Shown here piece after piece: positions 50,227 through 61,674 of a stretch of 64,000 bases of DNA (position 1 is the first letter of the stretch; each line of letters begins with the position of its first letter). Position numbers and translations under genes: made by a program. This DNA is from Actinoallomurus purpureus (lineage in GTDB: Bacteria; Actinomycetota; Actinomycetes; Streptosporangiales; Streptosporangiaceae), in NCBI RefSeq assembly GCF_024055795.1, contig NZ_JAMXMY010000018.1:157074-221073 (forward strand), in the 5' to 3' direction. The notes under the pieces were generated by a model. That model did no database searches, was not told where the DNA came from, and worked only from the letters and a program-made list of their open reading frames with translations.

Positions 50227-51186
50227 TCAACGCGTCTGGGCGCCTGCCTCGGTCGCCCGGGCCTGGCGTTCGGCGCGGCGGTCGGTGAATCGGGTCGCGG
50301 CCACCTCGAGCCCTTCGAGGAATTCCGACAGTTCCTGACGGGCCTTGTCCCCGTCGGCGTCCAGACCTTCGAGATCGAAGACCTGCCACTGCCGCAGGAC
50401 AGGGGCGAGCACGTCATCGAGGTGGACCCGTAGGTCGTAGATGCCGGCGTTGGCGATGGCGACCGACTTCCGCAGGAAACCGTCGATGGTGTGGCCGGGC
50501 ATCTGGAAACTGGTCACCACATCGGTGACGGCGCGCATCGTCTCGTTGGGGGACAGTTCGAAGGCCGCCGCGAGCAGATTGCGGTAGAAGAGCATGTGCA
50601 GGTTCTCGTCGGCGGCCACCCGTGCCAGCAGGCGCTCGCATGCCGGATCGCCCGAGGCCTTGCCGGTGTTGCGGTGAGAGACGCGCGTCGCCAGTTCCTG
50701 GAAGGAGACGTACGCGAGGCCGTGGAGCATCTTGTCGCCGTGGTCGGCCTGGTAGCCGCCTTCCATATGCTGCATGCGCGCACGTTCGAGCGCGACCGGG
50801 TCGACGGCCCGGGTGACGGTGAGGTAGTCGCGGATGACGATGCCGTGCCGGTTCTCCTCGGCCGTCCAGCGGTCGACCCAGGTGCCCCACGCGCCGTCCC
50901 GGCCGAAGATGGTCGCGATCTCCCGGTGGTAACCGGGAAGGTTGTCCTCGGTGAGGAGGTTGACGATCAGTGCCTCTCTCGCCGCGGGCGGGATGTTCGT
51001 GTCCTCGGGCGACCATGCTTCACCGTCGAACGGGCCGTCGAAGTCACGGCCCTGGCTCCACGGCACGTACTGGTGCGGGAACCATTCCTTGGCGGTGGCC
51101 AGGTGACGATCGAGCTCTGCCGCGACGACGGGCTCGAGCTCCATCAACAACTCGGCGGTCGTGTGCGGACGTGACGTGAGCGGCAT
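50227..51186 (-). CDS. Acyl-ACP desaturase (DesA-type)
   Basis: The 319-residue diiron protein contains both iron-binding motifs of soluble fatty acid desaturases: EENRHG (E-x2-H) in helix C and DENLHM (D/E-E-x2-H) in helix D. Other hallmark sequences are LLTEDNLPGYHREI and TWVDRWTAEENRHG. It introduces a double bond into acyl-ACP, using ferredoxin and O2, and so adjusts membrane fluidity. Length is as expected for the family (about 310-330). Start ATG 51186 chosen; the upstream extension is not conserved. It converges with the aldo/keto reductase. Confidence 0.92.
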   Translation of the reverse strand: MPLTSRPHTTAELLMELEPVVAAELDRHLATAKEWFPHQYVPWSQGRDFDGPFDGEAWSPEDTNIPPAAREALIVNLLTEDNLPGYHREIATIFGRDGAWGTWVDRWTAEENRHGIVIRDYLTVTRAVDPVALERARMQHMEGGYQADHGDKMLHGLAYVSFQELATRVSHRNTGKASGDPACERLLARVAADENLHMLFYRNLLAAAFELSPNETMRAVTDVVTSFQMPGHTIDGFLRKSVAIANAGIYDLRVHLDDVLAPVLRQWQVFDLEGLDADGDKARQELSEFLEGLEVAATRFTDRRAERQARATEAGAQTR

Positions 51187-51423
51187 GCTGGTGTCCCCCG
51201 AATCGTGGCGTTGATCAGTGTGAACCGGCCGGGCGGCGAGTGCCCCTCCGCCTGATGAGAGGCCGTACGGCCGCTTGATCACCCTAGGCGATGAGCTCGT
51301 CGCGGTGACGATGGGCCCTGGCCGGTCGTTCGGCGGGTCGGTCCCGGGCACATCAGAACCTCCAGGAACCCGGAGCACCACAGGGTGGGCTCTGTGGATG
51401 AGGCCCGAATGTGGTGGACGGAC

Positions 51424-51870
51424 CTACGGATGCGAGGTGTCGGAGACCAGACGGAACACCGGATGGCGAGATACCTCGGCGGCGAACTGCTCGTCGGTCG
51501 AGTCGGCTGTGACATCGAAGTACGCACGGGTGATGGGGACCTCCCGCAGGTACTGCCGAAGGACGGGCACGCTGTCTTCGGGGGTCAACTCGGCGACGCG
51601 CAGAGTCTCTCGATAACGCCCTCTGGCGATCTGAACCTCTCCGGCGGCGCGGGCGTTATGCACCCAGTTGGTGACGCCATAGGCGGCCACCAGCCATCGT
51701 TCATCACCGTTCTGCATGATGTCGACCGGGGTGGAGCGCAGTTCACCGGTCTTCCTGCCCCGTACCGTCAGGATGTGCCGGTAGCCCTTGCCCCGCCCGA
51801 GGCGGGTCATCAGCCGGAAAACGAGATTGACGCACCTTGTGCCCGTTCCGACGCGGTAGTTTTTGGCCAA
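51424..51870 (-). CDS. Deazaflavin (F420)-dependent nitroreductase family protein
   Basis: The 148-residue split beta-barrel protein has the motifs of the DDN/F420-dependent group: YRHILTVRGRKTGELRSTPV (cofactor phosphate contact), WLVAAYGVTNWVHNARA, and a C-terminal PVFRLV. Family members reduce or bind with F420H2. The TTG start at 51870 has CAGGAGC upstream. It stands alone between gene-free stretches. Confidence 0.9.
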   Translation of the reverse strand: MAKNYRVGTGTRCVNLVFRLMTRLGRGKGYRHILTVRGRKTGELRSTPVDIMQNGDERWLVAAYGVTNWVHNARAAGEVQIARGRYRETLRVAELTPEDSVPVLRQYLREVPITRAYFDVTADSTDEQFAAEVSRHPVFRLVSDTSHP

Positions 51871-52325
51871 TCTCTGCTCCTGTCAGGTCGTTGGCACTCG
51901 GCGGCCCGCCACCGCCGCCCTAGGCACACAGGGCCGGCGGAAATCCGCGGGAACCGCGACAGCACCATGAGTCGGGCATAGAGATCTTATGACGTCGAGA
52001 TCGGATTCCTCGAGCCGTCCTGACCAGCTGCCCGTGCGGCTGCGGGCCGGTCCAGACGGTGCTCCGCGGAGGTGGCGGGGCGGTTCGGCCGGCGGTGAGT
52101 CCATATGCGGCGGTGCCCGGACGGCTCCGTCGCGGGTTGAACGGTCTCTCCCGGCGGGCGAGGTGGCCCCGAGAGTTTCCACTCATCGCCGTATCGGTCG
52201 CGCCCGGCTTTTCCGGGGTATCATGGTGATCACCAAGGGCATTTCGCGCGCCGATAGCAAAGTTGACGTCGTCCTGGGCGTATGGAAATCCGGTTCCTTT
52301 ATCGGGCCGAGGACGGGCCGATGTC
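51871..52325. other. 455-bp region with no gene
   Basis: No reading frame here looks coding; the sequence must carry the promoter of the gene at 52326. No sharp promoter or hairpin is seen. Confidence 0.5.
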
Positions 52326-54098
52326 ATGGCGCCGCACGTCACTGATCAAATAGACGTTCTTTCTCCTGCCATCCCGTCGGCGTCGCGGTTGAGCCTGGAT
52401 CCGGCGCTGAGGCGCCGGGGAATCCTCGATGGCGGCTGGCGGCCGCGCTCCCGTAACGCGAGCGTGGAACTGCCGCTCCTCGTCTCGTCGCTGAACGAAC
52501 GGGTCGGCGCGGTTCTGCGGCTTGGTATCGACGCCCGCGACTGGGATGACATTCCCCGTCGCATCACGGTCGGCGGGCACGTGGTGCGGGTCGGGCGGTT
52601 CGCCGACGTGGACCACAAGATCATCGTGACTCGTGGCCCACAAGACCACGTCATGCTGCTGGTCATTCCGCCCCACGTGTCGACGGCTTCGGCGAAATCG
52701 GCTCTGGCGAGGGCGGCCGCAGGCAAGAACAGCGGCGGGCCCGAGGAGATCCTCGCCGCCGCCGGCATCGAGAACACGGCCGGGTTTGACCGGGAAAGCG
52801 GCGGCCTGGGCGCGCCGAAATCCCAAAGCGGTCGCCGGCGCGATAGCGGGGACGGCAGCATTCGGGTCGGCGGCGTGGCGGCGAATCACACGACGAGAAC
52901 GAGGCTGACCACGCGCACGCGCGTGGACCAGCTCACTCTCGGAGTCGCGTCACGGTCACGCAAGGAGAACGAGGACCGGCTCCCCATCCACCCGCTTCAT
53001 CTGGAACGAATCGACGCCGACCTGCGGAAACGCATCTACCTCGAACACGGCTACGGTGAACGCTTCGGTGTGCCGGATGAACGGCTGGCACCATACGTGG
53101 CAGGACTGCGAACCCGTGCCCAGCTCATCGCGGACTGCGCTGTCATCCTGCTGCCCAAGCCGCTGCCTCAGGACGTCGCAGAGCTGCGCGAAGGCCAGAT
53201 CCTGTGGGGCTGGCCGCACTGCGTTCAGAACGAGAAGATCACACAACTGGCCATCGACCAGCGACTGACGGTGATCGCCTTCGAGGCGATGAACCACTGG
53301 ACCGCCGACGGCCGGTTCAGCGTGCACGTCTTCCACAAGAACAACGAACTGGCCGGCTACTGCTCGGTGCTGCACGCCCTGCAACTCATCGGGGCGACCG
53401 GCGACTATGGCCGCAGGCTTCGGGCGGCCGTCATCGGCTTCGGGGCGACCGGCCGCGGCGCGGTGACCGCTCTCAACGCGCATGGCGTGCACGACGTGCA
53501 CATCCTCACGAACCGCATTGCCACGGCGGTCGCCTCCCCGATCCATTCCGCACGCATCGTAGGCCTCGAGCGCGACCCCGATGATCCGAGCCGCACCCAT
53601 GCGCTGCGACACAGTGTCCGGGTGCCCGTGGTGCCGTTCCTCGCCGAACACGACATCGTCGTCAACTGCGTGCTCCAGAACCCCGCCGCGCCGCTGACGT
53701 TCGTCACCGACGACGGCCTCGCCGCCTTCGCCCCGGGCAGCCTCATCGTCGACGTGTCCTGCGACGAGGGGATGGGTTTCACCTGGGCGCGGCCCACCTC
53801 CTTCACGGACCCGACGTTCACCGTGGGCGACAACGTCCACTACTACGCGGTCGACCACAGCCCGTCACTGCTGTGGGACTCCGCCACCTGGGAGATCAGC
53901 GAGGCTCTGCTGCCCCATCTGCGGACGGTGCTCGACGGCCCGCCGGTATGGGACGCGGACCAGACCGTCCGACGAGCCATCGAGATCCGTGATGGCGTCG
54001 TCCAGAACCCCGCCATCCTGTCCTTCCAGCATCGTTCGCCGCACTACCCGCACCGTTTTGATTCATCGGCAGCTGGAACCGTGTCCGGAAGCGTCTAG
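52326..54098 (+). CDS. DUF5994 domain fused to an alanine dehydrogenase-like enzyme
   Basis: The 590-residue frame has two parts. Residues about 10-150 match DUF5994 proteins (LSLDPALRRRGILDGGWRPR, LPLLVSSLNERVGAVLRLG, ILAAAGIE). Residues 200-590 are an alanine dehydrogenase/N5-carboxyethyl-ornithine synthase-type NAD enzyme. Its usual N-terminus is LGVASRSRKENEDRLPIHP, with substrate and NAD motifs LPKPLPQDVAELREGQ and AAVIGFGATGRGAVTALN. About 50 low-complexity residues join them. A GTG at 52923 sits exactly where the free enzyme usually starts. So this may be two genes that lost the stop between them, or a real fusion. If separate, the second gene is 52923-54098. Confidence 0.7.
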   Translation: MAPHVTDQIDVLSPAIPSASRLSLDPALRRRGILDGGWRPRSRNASVELPLLVSSLNERVGAVLRLGIDARDWDDIPRRITVGGHVVRVGRFADVDHKIIVTRGPQDHVMLLVIPPHVSTASAKSALARAAAGKNSGGPEEILAAAGIENTAGFDRESGGLGAPKSQSGRRRDSGDGSIRVGGVAANHTTRTRLTTRTRVDQLTLGVASRSRKENEDRLPIHPLHLERIDADLRKRIYLEHGYGERFGVPDERLAPYVAGLRTRAQLIADCAVILLPKPLPQDVAELREGQILWGWPHCVQNEKITQLAIDQRLTVIAFEAMNHWTADGRFSVHVFHKNNELAGYCSVLHALQLIGATGDYGRRLRAAVIGFGATGRGAVTALNAHGVHDVHILTNRIATAVASPIHSARIVGLERDPDDPSRTHALRHSVRVPVVPFLAEHDIVVNCVLQNPAAPLTFVTDDGLAAFAPGSLIVDVSCDEGMGFTWARPTSFTDPTFTVGDNVHYYAVDHSPSLLWDSATWEISEALLPHLRTVLDGPPVWDADQTVRRAIEIRDGVVQNPAILSFQHRSPHYPHRFDSSAAGTVSGSV

Positions 54099-54221
54099 AG
54101 AGCGGGGTTCGCTGATGAGCGTAGGGGGGAGGTATCGGGAAGTGTCGATGTCCCACCTTTGCGGCGTTCGCTAAGCCGAGACCCCGAAGAGACGTGAAGG
54201 AACAAAGGCCGGTGTGGGGGC

Positions 54222-55463
54222 ATGAAAAACGAGCCGAAATCTCGCAAGATCGCGGTGGACCGCTCGGAAGGGTTCGGCGAGCGGCTGCTGGGTGTGCTGC
54301 TGGACCGGGCTCACGAGATGCCGCCCCAGCTGATCGCCCCGCTGGTCGCGGAAGAGGTCGCCAAGATCGGTGGTCGGGACATCTCGATCCTCTTGCAGGA
54401 CTATGACCAACTGCTGCTCGCGCCTCTCCCGGGTAGGGGGCTCACGGTGGGTGCCGCTGAGAGGATCGATGACTCCCCGGCCGGCCGGGCTTTCCTTCAC
54501 GCGATCCCCGTCGAACAGCCGCTGTCCAACGGCGTACGGATGTTCCTGCCGCTCCTGGACGGCAGCGACGAAGTGGGGGTCATGGCGGTCACCCTTGACG
54601 CCGTCGATGACGATGACCGGCGGTTGCTGCGGCGACTGGCCGGCCTGGTCGCCGACATGCTGGTCACCAAGAACAGCTACACCGATCAGTTCTTCCGGGC
54701 CCGGCGCCGCGAGCAGATGAGCGTGGCCGCGGAGATCCAGTGGTCACTGCTGCCCCCGCTGACCATGGTCACTCCGCAGGTCGCGGTGGCCGGAATCCTC
54801 GAGCCGGCCTACGACGTCGCCGGCGACAGTTTCGACTACGCCCTCAACGACGGCACCGTCCACATGGCCGTCATCGACGCGATGGGCCACGGCCTGAACG
54901 CCGCCGTACTGGCCACCGTCGCCATCGGCGCGTACCGGCACGCCAGACGCGCCGACATCGGGCTCGCTGAGCTGTACGCCTTCATGGACATGTCCATTGA
55001 CGAGCAGTTCGGGCCCGACCAATTCGTGACGGCGCAAATGATGCGCCTGAACATCGCAACAGGTCGCCTGCAATGGGTCAACGCCGGGCATCCCGCGCCG
55101 CTGCTGCTCCGCGATCATCAGGTGATCCAGAGGCTGGAGAGCCCTGGAACCTTGCCGGTCGGATTCGGGGGCGACCAGCCGCGGATCAGCGAACAAATGC
55201 TCCGCCGCGGCGACCGGGTCCTGTTCTTCACCGACGGTCTCGTTGAGGAGCATAAGACCGGCGGGGAGCAGTTCGGCGAGGAACGCCTGATCGACTTCGT
55301 CGAGAGCGCTGGGCGCGTCAGTCACGGCGTGCAGGAGATGGTGCGGGCTCTGTCCCACGCGCTGATGAGGGAACGGGGCGGGATCACCACCGACGACGCG
55401 ACCCTCTTCCTGGTCGAATGGCGCGGGGGCACTGCCGACCACCTCGCCAAAGTGGAAACATAG
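54222..55463 (+). CDS. SpoIIE/RsbU-type PP2C phosphatase with N-terminal GAF-like domain
   Basis: The 413-residue protein has a GAF-like sensor region (about 20-160). A coiled linker with the RsbU-type motif RRREQMSVAAEIQWSLLPP follows, then a PP2C domain (190-405) with metal-binding sequences AYDVAGDSFDYAL, VIDAMGHGLNAA and FFTDGLVEE. Such phosphatases dephosphorylate anti-sigma antagonists and so release sigma factors. No kinase or STAS gene is adjacent. The D residues DVAGDS and DAMGHG are intact, so it should be active. Confidence 0.9.
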   Translation: MKNEPKSRKIAVDRSEGFGERLLGVLLDRAHEMPPQLIAPLVAEEVAKIGGRDISILLQDYDQLLLAPLPGRGLTVGAAERIDDSPAGRAFLHAIPVEQPLSNGVRMFLPLLDGSDEVGVMAVTLDAVDDDDRRLLRRLAGLVADMLVTKNSYTDQFFRARRREQMSVAAEIQWSLLPPLTMVTPQVAVAGILEPAYDVAGDSFDYALNDGTVHMAVIDAMGHGLNAAVLATVAIGAYRHARRADIGLAELYAFMDMSIDEQFGPDQFVTAQMMRLNIATGRLQWVNAGHPAPLLLRDHQVIQRLESPGTLPVGFGGDQPRISEQMLRRGDRVLFFTDGLVEEHKTGGEQFGEERLIDFVESAGRVSHGVQEMVRALSHALMRERGGITTDDATLFLVEWRGGTADHLAKVET

Positions 55464-55591
55464 CCAGCACACCGCATTGGATTGGTGGTTGCGGCGGGTG
55501 GCTGCGGCCGGCACCTGGAGGCTGCGGCCAGATGCGACGAGGGGCCCTCCCGCCGTACCTGACCGCCACGGTGACGCGGCCGGGAGACGTG
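55464..55591. other. Short gene-free stretch
   Basis: No gene seen between the phosphatase and the pseudogene scrap. Confidence 0.4.
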
Positions 55592-55752
55592 TTACCGCTC
55601 GGCGTGGGCGATGTACGGCCGCATGACGGTCTCGTCCCCGAACGTACCCACCGCCCACATCCCACCGCCGGGGATTGCCGCCAGCCCGGTGACGGATGCC
55701 ATGCCCAGGACGGGGACCGGCACGGCCGTCCAGCCGTCGGCGGTCCGGCGCG
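55592..55752 (-). pseudogene. C-terminus of a secreted beta-propeller-like protein
   Basis: The minus strand reads LAAIPGGGMWAVGTFGDE and then PYIAHAER and stops at 55592. The pattern IPGGGxWAVGT is a blade of a repeat beta-propeller. Upstream there is no continuation beyond about 50 residues, because the reductase gene lies there. A scrap of a lost gene. Confidence 0.45.
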
Positions 55753-55768
55753 CCGGAGGCCTCTTCTG

Positions 55769-56386
55769 TCAGCTGTTCTCAGGTTGGGACAGGTGCGCCT
55801 TGGCGTCGTCGTACGCGCCCGTGGGAGTCGATTCGGCCGGGGCGTAGATGAGGTGCAGAACGCCGGTGGTGAAAGCCTGGGAGGAGACGAGCCGCAGCGG
55901 GACCGGTTCGCCCTCGTCGAACAGGCGCATGCCCTTGCGGACGGCGATCGGGTGGACCAGCAGGTGCAGTTCGTCGAGGAGACCGGCGGTCAGCAGCTGA
56001 CGAACGATGGACACGGATCCGCTCATCGCGATATCCGTCGTGCCCGGCTCGTTCTTCAGCGCGGTGACGGCCTCGGCGAGGTCACCCCGCAGCTGCTCGG
56101 AGTTGCGCCAGGTGAACCGGAGATCCTGGTTCGAGACCACGATCTTGCGCGCATCGCCGAGCGCCTTGGCCATGGCGGCGTCCTGACCGCCCGCGGCCTC
56201 GCGGTCCGGCCACGCACCGGCGAAGCTGTCGTACGTTCTGCGGCCGAGCAACAGCGTGTCGGCGGCACCCAGCTGGGCGGTGACGGCCGCGCCCATTTCA
56301 TCGTTGAAGTACGGGAAGTGCCAATCCTGCGGGTCCTCGACGACGCCGTCGAGCGAGATGAACAGACCGGCGGTGATTTTCCGCAT
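55769..56386 (-). CDS. RibD/DHFR-like dihydrofolate reductase family protein
   Basis: The 205-residue protein belongs to the RibD C-terminal/bacterial DHFR-like family. Segments are SLDGVVEDPQDWHF, TLLLGRRTYDSFAGAW, KIVVSNQDL and SGSVSIVRQLLTAGLLDELH. It binds NADPH and reduces a pterin or riboflavin-like intermediate; its true substrate is unknown. Start ATG 56386 has GGAG upstream. Confidence 0.87.
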   Translation of the reverse strand: MRKITAGLFISLDGVVEDPQDWHFPYFNDEMGAAVTAQLGAADTLLLGRRTYDSFAGAWPDREAAGGQDAAMAKALGDARKIVVSNQDLRFTWRNSEQLRGDLAEAVTALKNEPGTTDIAMSGSVSIVRQLLTAGLLDELHLLVHPIAVRKGMRLFDEGEPVPLRLVSSQAFTTGVLHLIYAPAESTPTGAYDDAKAHLSQPENS

Positions 56387-56574
56387 CGGACCACTCCTTG
56401 ATCATCATGATGAGGTGTCGTGTCATCTGATCTGACCCTTGCCGGAGCGGAAACTCATCCCGAGGCGGCCAAGAGGTTCGAGATGGGCAGCAATCGTACG
56501 CCCGCGGGGCGGCGTACATACGGCGGTGGTGGCCATGGGGATGGCCGCCACCGCCGCGAGGAAGGGGTCCGGGG

Positions 56575-57642
56575 TTATTGGCAGAGGGCGGTGTCGAGGT
56601 CTGCGGTGAGGTGGTTGATCTGGGTCAGGCTGCTCGGGAGTTGGGTGACCGCGATGGTGGCAGCGCGGCCGTTTTCGGTGGCGGCGTTGGTGGTGTGGTA
56701 GCCGGGGAAGTCGCCGCCGTGGCCCCAGGCGAGGCCGCCGCAGCTGAGGGGGGTGCTGGAGAGGCCGAGTCCGTACCTGACCCCGGAGCCCAGCTCAGGC
56801 GCGGGGACGGTGGTGCGCATCTCCTTGAGCTGCGCCGGGGGGAGCAGTTTGCCGGCGAGGAGCGCTGAGAAGAAGTGGTTGATGTCGCTCGGGGTGGAGA
56901 TTATCTGTCCGGCGGCCCAGCCCTGGGACGGGTCCATCTCGGTGACGTCGGTCAGCGGCGCCTTGGGATCGTCATGGGCGTACCCGTGGGGGTGGGGTTC
57001 GCGGATGGTCTGGTCGCCGACGTTGGGGAAGTAGGTGTGCCGGAGTCCGATGCGGTGGATCACCCGGTGGGTGATCTCCTCGTTCAGTGGGCGGCCGGTG
57101 ACCTTCTCGATGAGCAGCCCGGCGACGATGTAGTTGGTGTTGCTGTACCCCCACTTGGTGCCGGGGGCGAAGTCGGCTTTCTGCTTGAGCGCCAGGTCGA
57201 GGAGTTCGCGGGGTTCGAAGTAGGTGTGCTGGTAGGGCAGGACGCCGTTCTTGAACATGACGGTGTAGTTGGGCAGGCCGCTGGTGTGCTGGAGCAGTTG
57301 CCGGACGGTGATGTGGCGGCCGTCGATGCCGTCGCCGCGGATGAGGTCGGGCAGGTACGTCTCGATCGGCTTGTCCAGGTCGATCTTGCCTTCGCCGACC
57401 AGTTGCAGGACGGTGACGGCGGTGAAGGTCTTGGTGTTGCTGCCGATGCGGACCTGCCCGTCGACCGGCACCTTCGTCTTGGTCGTCAGGTCGCCGACAC
57501 CGGCGGTGTATTTGCGGATACGCCCGTCCCGCCCGGTCACGGAGGCGAGGGCGGCGGGGAACTTGTCGTCGTGGACCAGGGCGCAGAACTCCGCCGAGAG
57601 AACGTCCGCGAACACGCCCAGGCCGGTCGCCGTTGACCTCAC
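56575..57642 (-). CDS. Serine hydrolase (class C beta-lactamase-like), N-terminally truncated
   Basis: The protein has the catalytic SxxK motif (SNTKTF), the YxN motif (GYSNTNY) and the third box (WGHGGDFPGY) of D-Ala-D-Ala carboxypeptidase/class C enzymes. The family normally starts with a signal peptide. Here the homology begins at about residue 10 (LVHDDKFPAALASVTGRDG) and the upstream sequence is unrelated, so the export signal is lost. A GTG at 57642 is the nearest possible start; an ATG at 57726 gives a longer version. As written it would stay in the cytoplasm. It may be a decaying gene. Confidence 0.72.
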   Translation of the reverse strand: MRSTATGLGVFADVLSAEFCALVHDDKFPAALASVTGRDGRIRKYTAGVGDLTTKTKVPVDGQVRIGSNTKTFTAVTVLQLVGEGKIDLDKPIETYLPDLIRGDGIDGRHITVRQLLQHTSGLPNYTVMFKNGVLPYQHTYFEPRELLDLALKQKADFAPGTKWGYSNTNYIVAGLLIEKVTGRPLNEEITHRVIHRIGLRHTYFPNVGDQTIREPHPHGYAHDDPKAPLTDVTEMDPSQGWAAGQIISTPSDINHFFSALLAGKLLPPAQLKEMRTTVPAPELGSGVRYGLGLSSTPLSCGGLAWGHGGDFPGYHTTNAATENGRAATIAVTQLPSSLTQINHLTADLDTALCQ

Positions 57643-57699
57643 TGGCGACCATGTGCTTGCCGTCACGGCTGCCCATGGCGTACGACCAGCGCCGGCGTT

Positions 57700-57850
57700 G
57701 CCCCAGACCGTGACGCCGCAGGGCATCTTCTGCGGCAGTCGTCGAAAGACTGCAGGTCAGCCCGGCATCCATTGCCAAGGCCATCGGCGACCTCGAAGCA
57801 CAAGAGCTGATCCGACGCGAACGCGACCCCCAGCGACGACGCGACCGGTA
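57700..57850 (+). pseudogene. Remnant of a winged-helix (MarR/GntR-type) regulator
   Basis: The plus strand reads AAVVERLQVSPASIAKAIGD, LEAQELIRRERDPQRRR and then stops. This is the recognition helix and wing of a MarR-like regulator, a common neighbour of serine hydrolases and reductases. The upstream half is missing and the frame closes at once. Confidence 0.6.
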
Positions 57851-57998
57851 GCTCTGGTTCGGCGGAGGTCATGCCGGGGTGACGGCGGGTCGGCGGGGGC
57901 TCGGGCGAACAGGGCCTGGTGCATCGCGTGGGGAGCGGTCACCGGCGATGACCGCTGGGTTCCCCAGGTAGAGCACGAGCGCGGCGACAATTCGGACG
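57851..57998. other. Gene-free promoter region of furA
   Basis: No gene here. It leads into the Fur box. Confidence 0.4.
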
Positions 57999-58022
57999 AA
58001 TCATTCAATATCTTGAATTATT
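57999..58022 (+). promoter_or_regulatory. Fur-type operator of furA-katG
   Basis: The AT-rich inverted repeat AAT-C-ATTCAA-TATC-TTGAAT-T-ATT stands out in GC-rich surroundings. It lies 28 bp before the furA ATG. FurA of actinobacteria represses its own gene and katG from such a site, and releases it on oxidation. Confidence 0.75.
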
Positions 58023-58049
58023 CGCGTTTGTGAAGGTAGGTTGGGCGGT

Positions 58050-58487
58050 ATGACCGCATCCCAGCCTTCGACCCCCGCCGAGGAGTTGCGCGGTGCCGGC
58101 CTGCGGGTGACGGCCGCCCGCGTCGCACTGCTCGATACCGTCCGGGACGGTGACCACCTCGGCGTCGAGGCGATCGCCTCCGGGGTGCGCGATCGTGTAG
58201 GCCATATCTCCCTTCAAGCCGTGTATGAGGCCCTCCACGCGCTCACCGCTGCGGGACTCGTACGCCGCATCGAGCCGCCGGGCAGCCCGGCCCGGTTCGA
58301 GGGACGCGTCGGGGACAACCATCACCACGTCGTGTGCCGGTCGTGCGGTGACGTCGCTGACGTCGACTGCGCGGTCGGCGAGGCGCCCTGCCTGACCGCG
58401 TCCGACGACCACGGCTTCTCGATCGACGAGGCCGAGGTCATCTACTGGGGCCTGTGCCCCGGCTGTTCCACCGCCCGCAGTTCCTGA
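58050..58487 (+). CDS. furA: FurA, Fur-family peroxide/iron regulator
   Basis: The 145-residue protein has an N-terminal winged helix (EELRGAGLRVTAARVALLDTV, LQAVYEALHALTAAGLVRRI). The C-terminal dimerisation domain has metal-binding residues (HHHVVCRSCGDVADVDC and LCPGC). The HHH-V-CRSCG motif and the CPGC end give the structural Zn and the sensory site. It is directly upstream of katG (32 bp) and shares its operator. Peroxide oxidation should relieve repression. Start ATG 58050 is preferred over an in-frame TTG at 58041. Confidence 0.93.
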   Translation: MTASQPSTPAEELRGAGLRVTAARVALLDTVRDGDHLGVEAIASGVRDRVGHISLQAVYEALHALTAAGLVRRIEPPGSPARFEGRVGDNHHHVVCRSCGDVADVDCAVGEAPCLTASDDHGFSIDEAEVIYWGLCPGCSTARSS

Positions 58488-58504
58488 GCACGTGATCCGC
58501 CTAG

Positions 58505-60751
<2,247 letters not shown>

Positions 60752-60755
60752 GCAT

Positions 60756-60793
60756 GACGTCCAGGTCGGCCCTCACCGGCCGACCTGGACGTC
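60756..60793 (+). terminator. Perfect inverted repeat after katG
   Basis: The 16-bp arms GACGTCCAGGTCGGCC and GGCCGACCTGGACGTC are separated by 6 bases. There is no T-run, as is common in actinobacteria. Confidence 0.85.
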
Positions 60794-60939
60794 CGGCGAT
60801 CCGCCGCTGGTGGAAGGCGAACCCGGCCGGCAGGACGCCGCGGCGCCGAGGCACGGCCAGGTCCACGCGGGCCGGCCCCGCCCGCGGCGTCCCGTCCCGT
60901 GCGGCGTGTGGCAGAGGGCCGAGATCGGGCCGACCGGCG

Positions 60940-61674
60940 TTAACCGTCGATGCTGATGATCTGCGCTTTTCCGTCGTGCTTGCACCAGTGGTGGCCGTCG
61001 CTCCAGCCGCTGCAGGCGTTCTTCACCGTCACCGTGGACAGCACCCGCCAGTCGCCCCGGGAGACGAGCTTCTTGACCAGCAGTTCGCGGGCGCGGTCCT
61101 GCCAGCCGAACTTTTCACGCGAGGTGTTCTCGTCCACGTCGAAGTGGACGGTGGCGATCAGGTAGTACGGCCTGAACCCGTAGCCGCCCTGATACACCTG
61201 GGTGCCGCGACTCCCGTCAGGTCCATAGGTACGAAGATGGATGTCGGTCCCCGCACTACAGTGCCCCCAGCACCCGAAGGCACCCTTGCGCCCGGCCGAC
61301 TTCGACGTCCATGGATCCGTCGGATTCACACCAGGACGGCTTCCGCCAACCCCCTTGAGTGTCATCTTCGAGCCACTCTTGGTCAGGCCGACCTTCTTGA
61401 CCTGCGCATAGACCCGATCGACCAGGTCCGATTTCTTGCTGACGAAGATGATCGAAACTGGGTTGTCCCGCTTGGAACCGTCCTGGTCCCAGTTCTGGAA
61501 CTTGTACTTGATTCCCCGGGCCTTGACCTGGCTCGCCGGCGCCGCGCCGGCCTCCGTCGCCCCGAGTCCGAGCGCTACGGCCGCTCCTACCGCCACCACC
61601 GCCATCGACTGCAACGGACGAAGCCATCGCCGCCGGCCAGACGACGGCGTCGCCTCAATGATCTTTCTGGACAT
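60940..61674 (-). CDS. Secreted protein of unknown function
   Basis: The 244-residue protein has a long basic N-region (SRKIIEATPSSGRRRWLR), a hydrophobic core and a probable signal peptidase site after EAGAA (about residue 45). The mature part is small, basic and rich in Lys and Trp with conserved cysteines (GCWGHCS and NACSGWSDGHHWC). It has four or five Cys that can form disulfides. No family is recognised. The clearest alternative start is downstream; none has a strong ribosome site. Confidence 0.65.
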   Translation of the reverse strand: MSRKIIEATPSSGRRRWLRPLQSMAVVAVGAAVALGLGATEAGAAPASQVKARGIKYKFQNWDQDGSKRDNPVSIIFVSKKSDLVDRVYAQVKKVGLTKSGSKMTLKGVGGSRPGVNPTDPWTSKSAGRKGAFGCWGHCSAGTDIHLRTYGPDGSRGTQVYQGGYGFRPYYLIATVHFDVDENTSREKFGWQDRARELLVKKLVSRGDWRVLSTVTVKNACSGWSDGHHWCKHDGKAQIISIDG

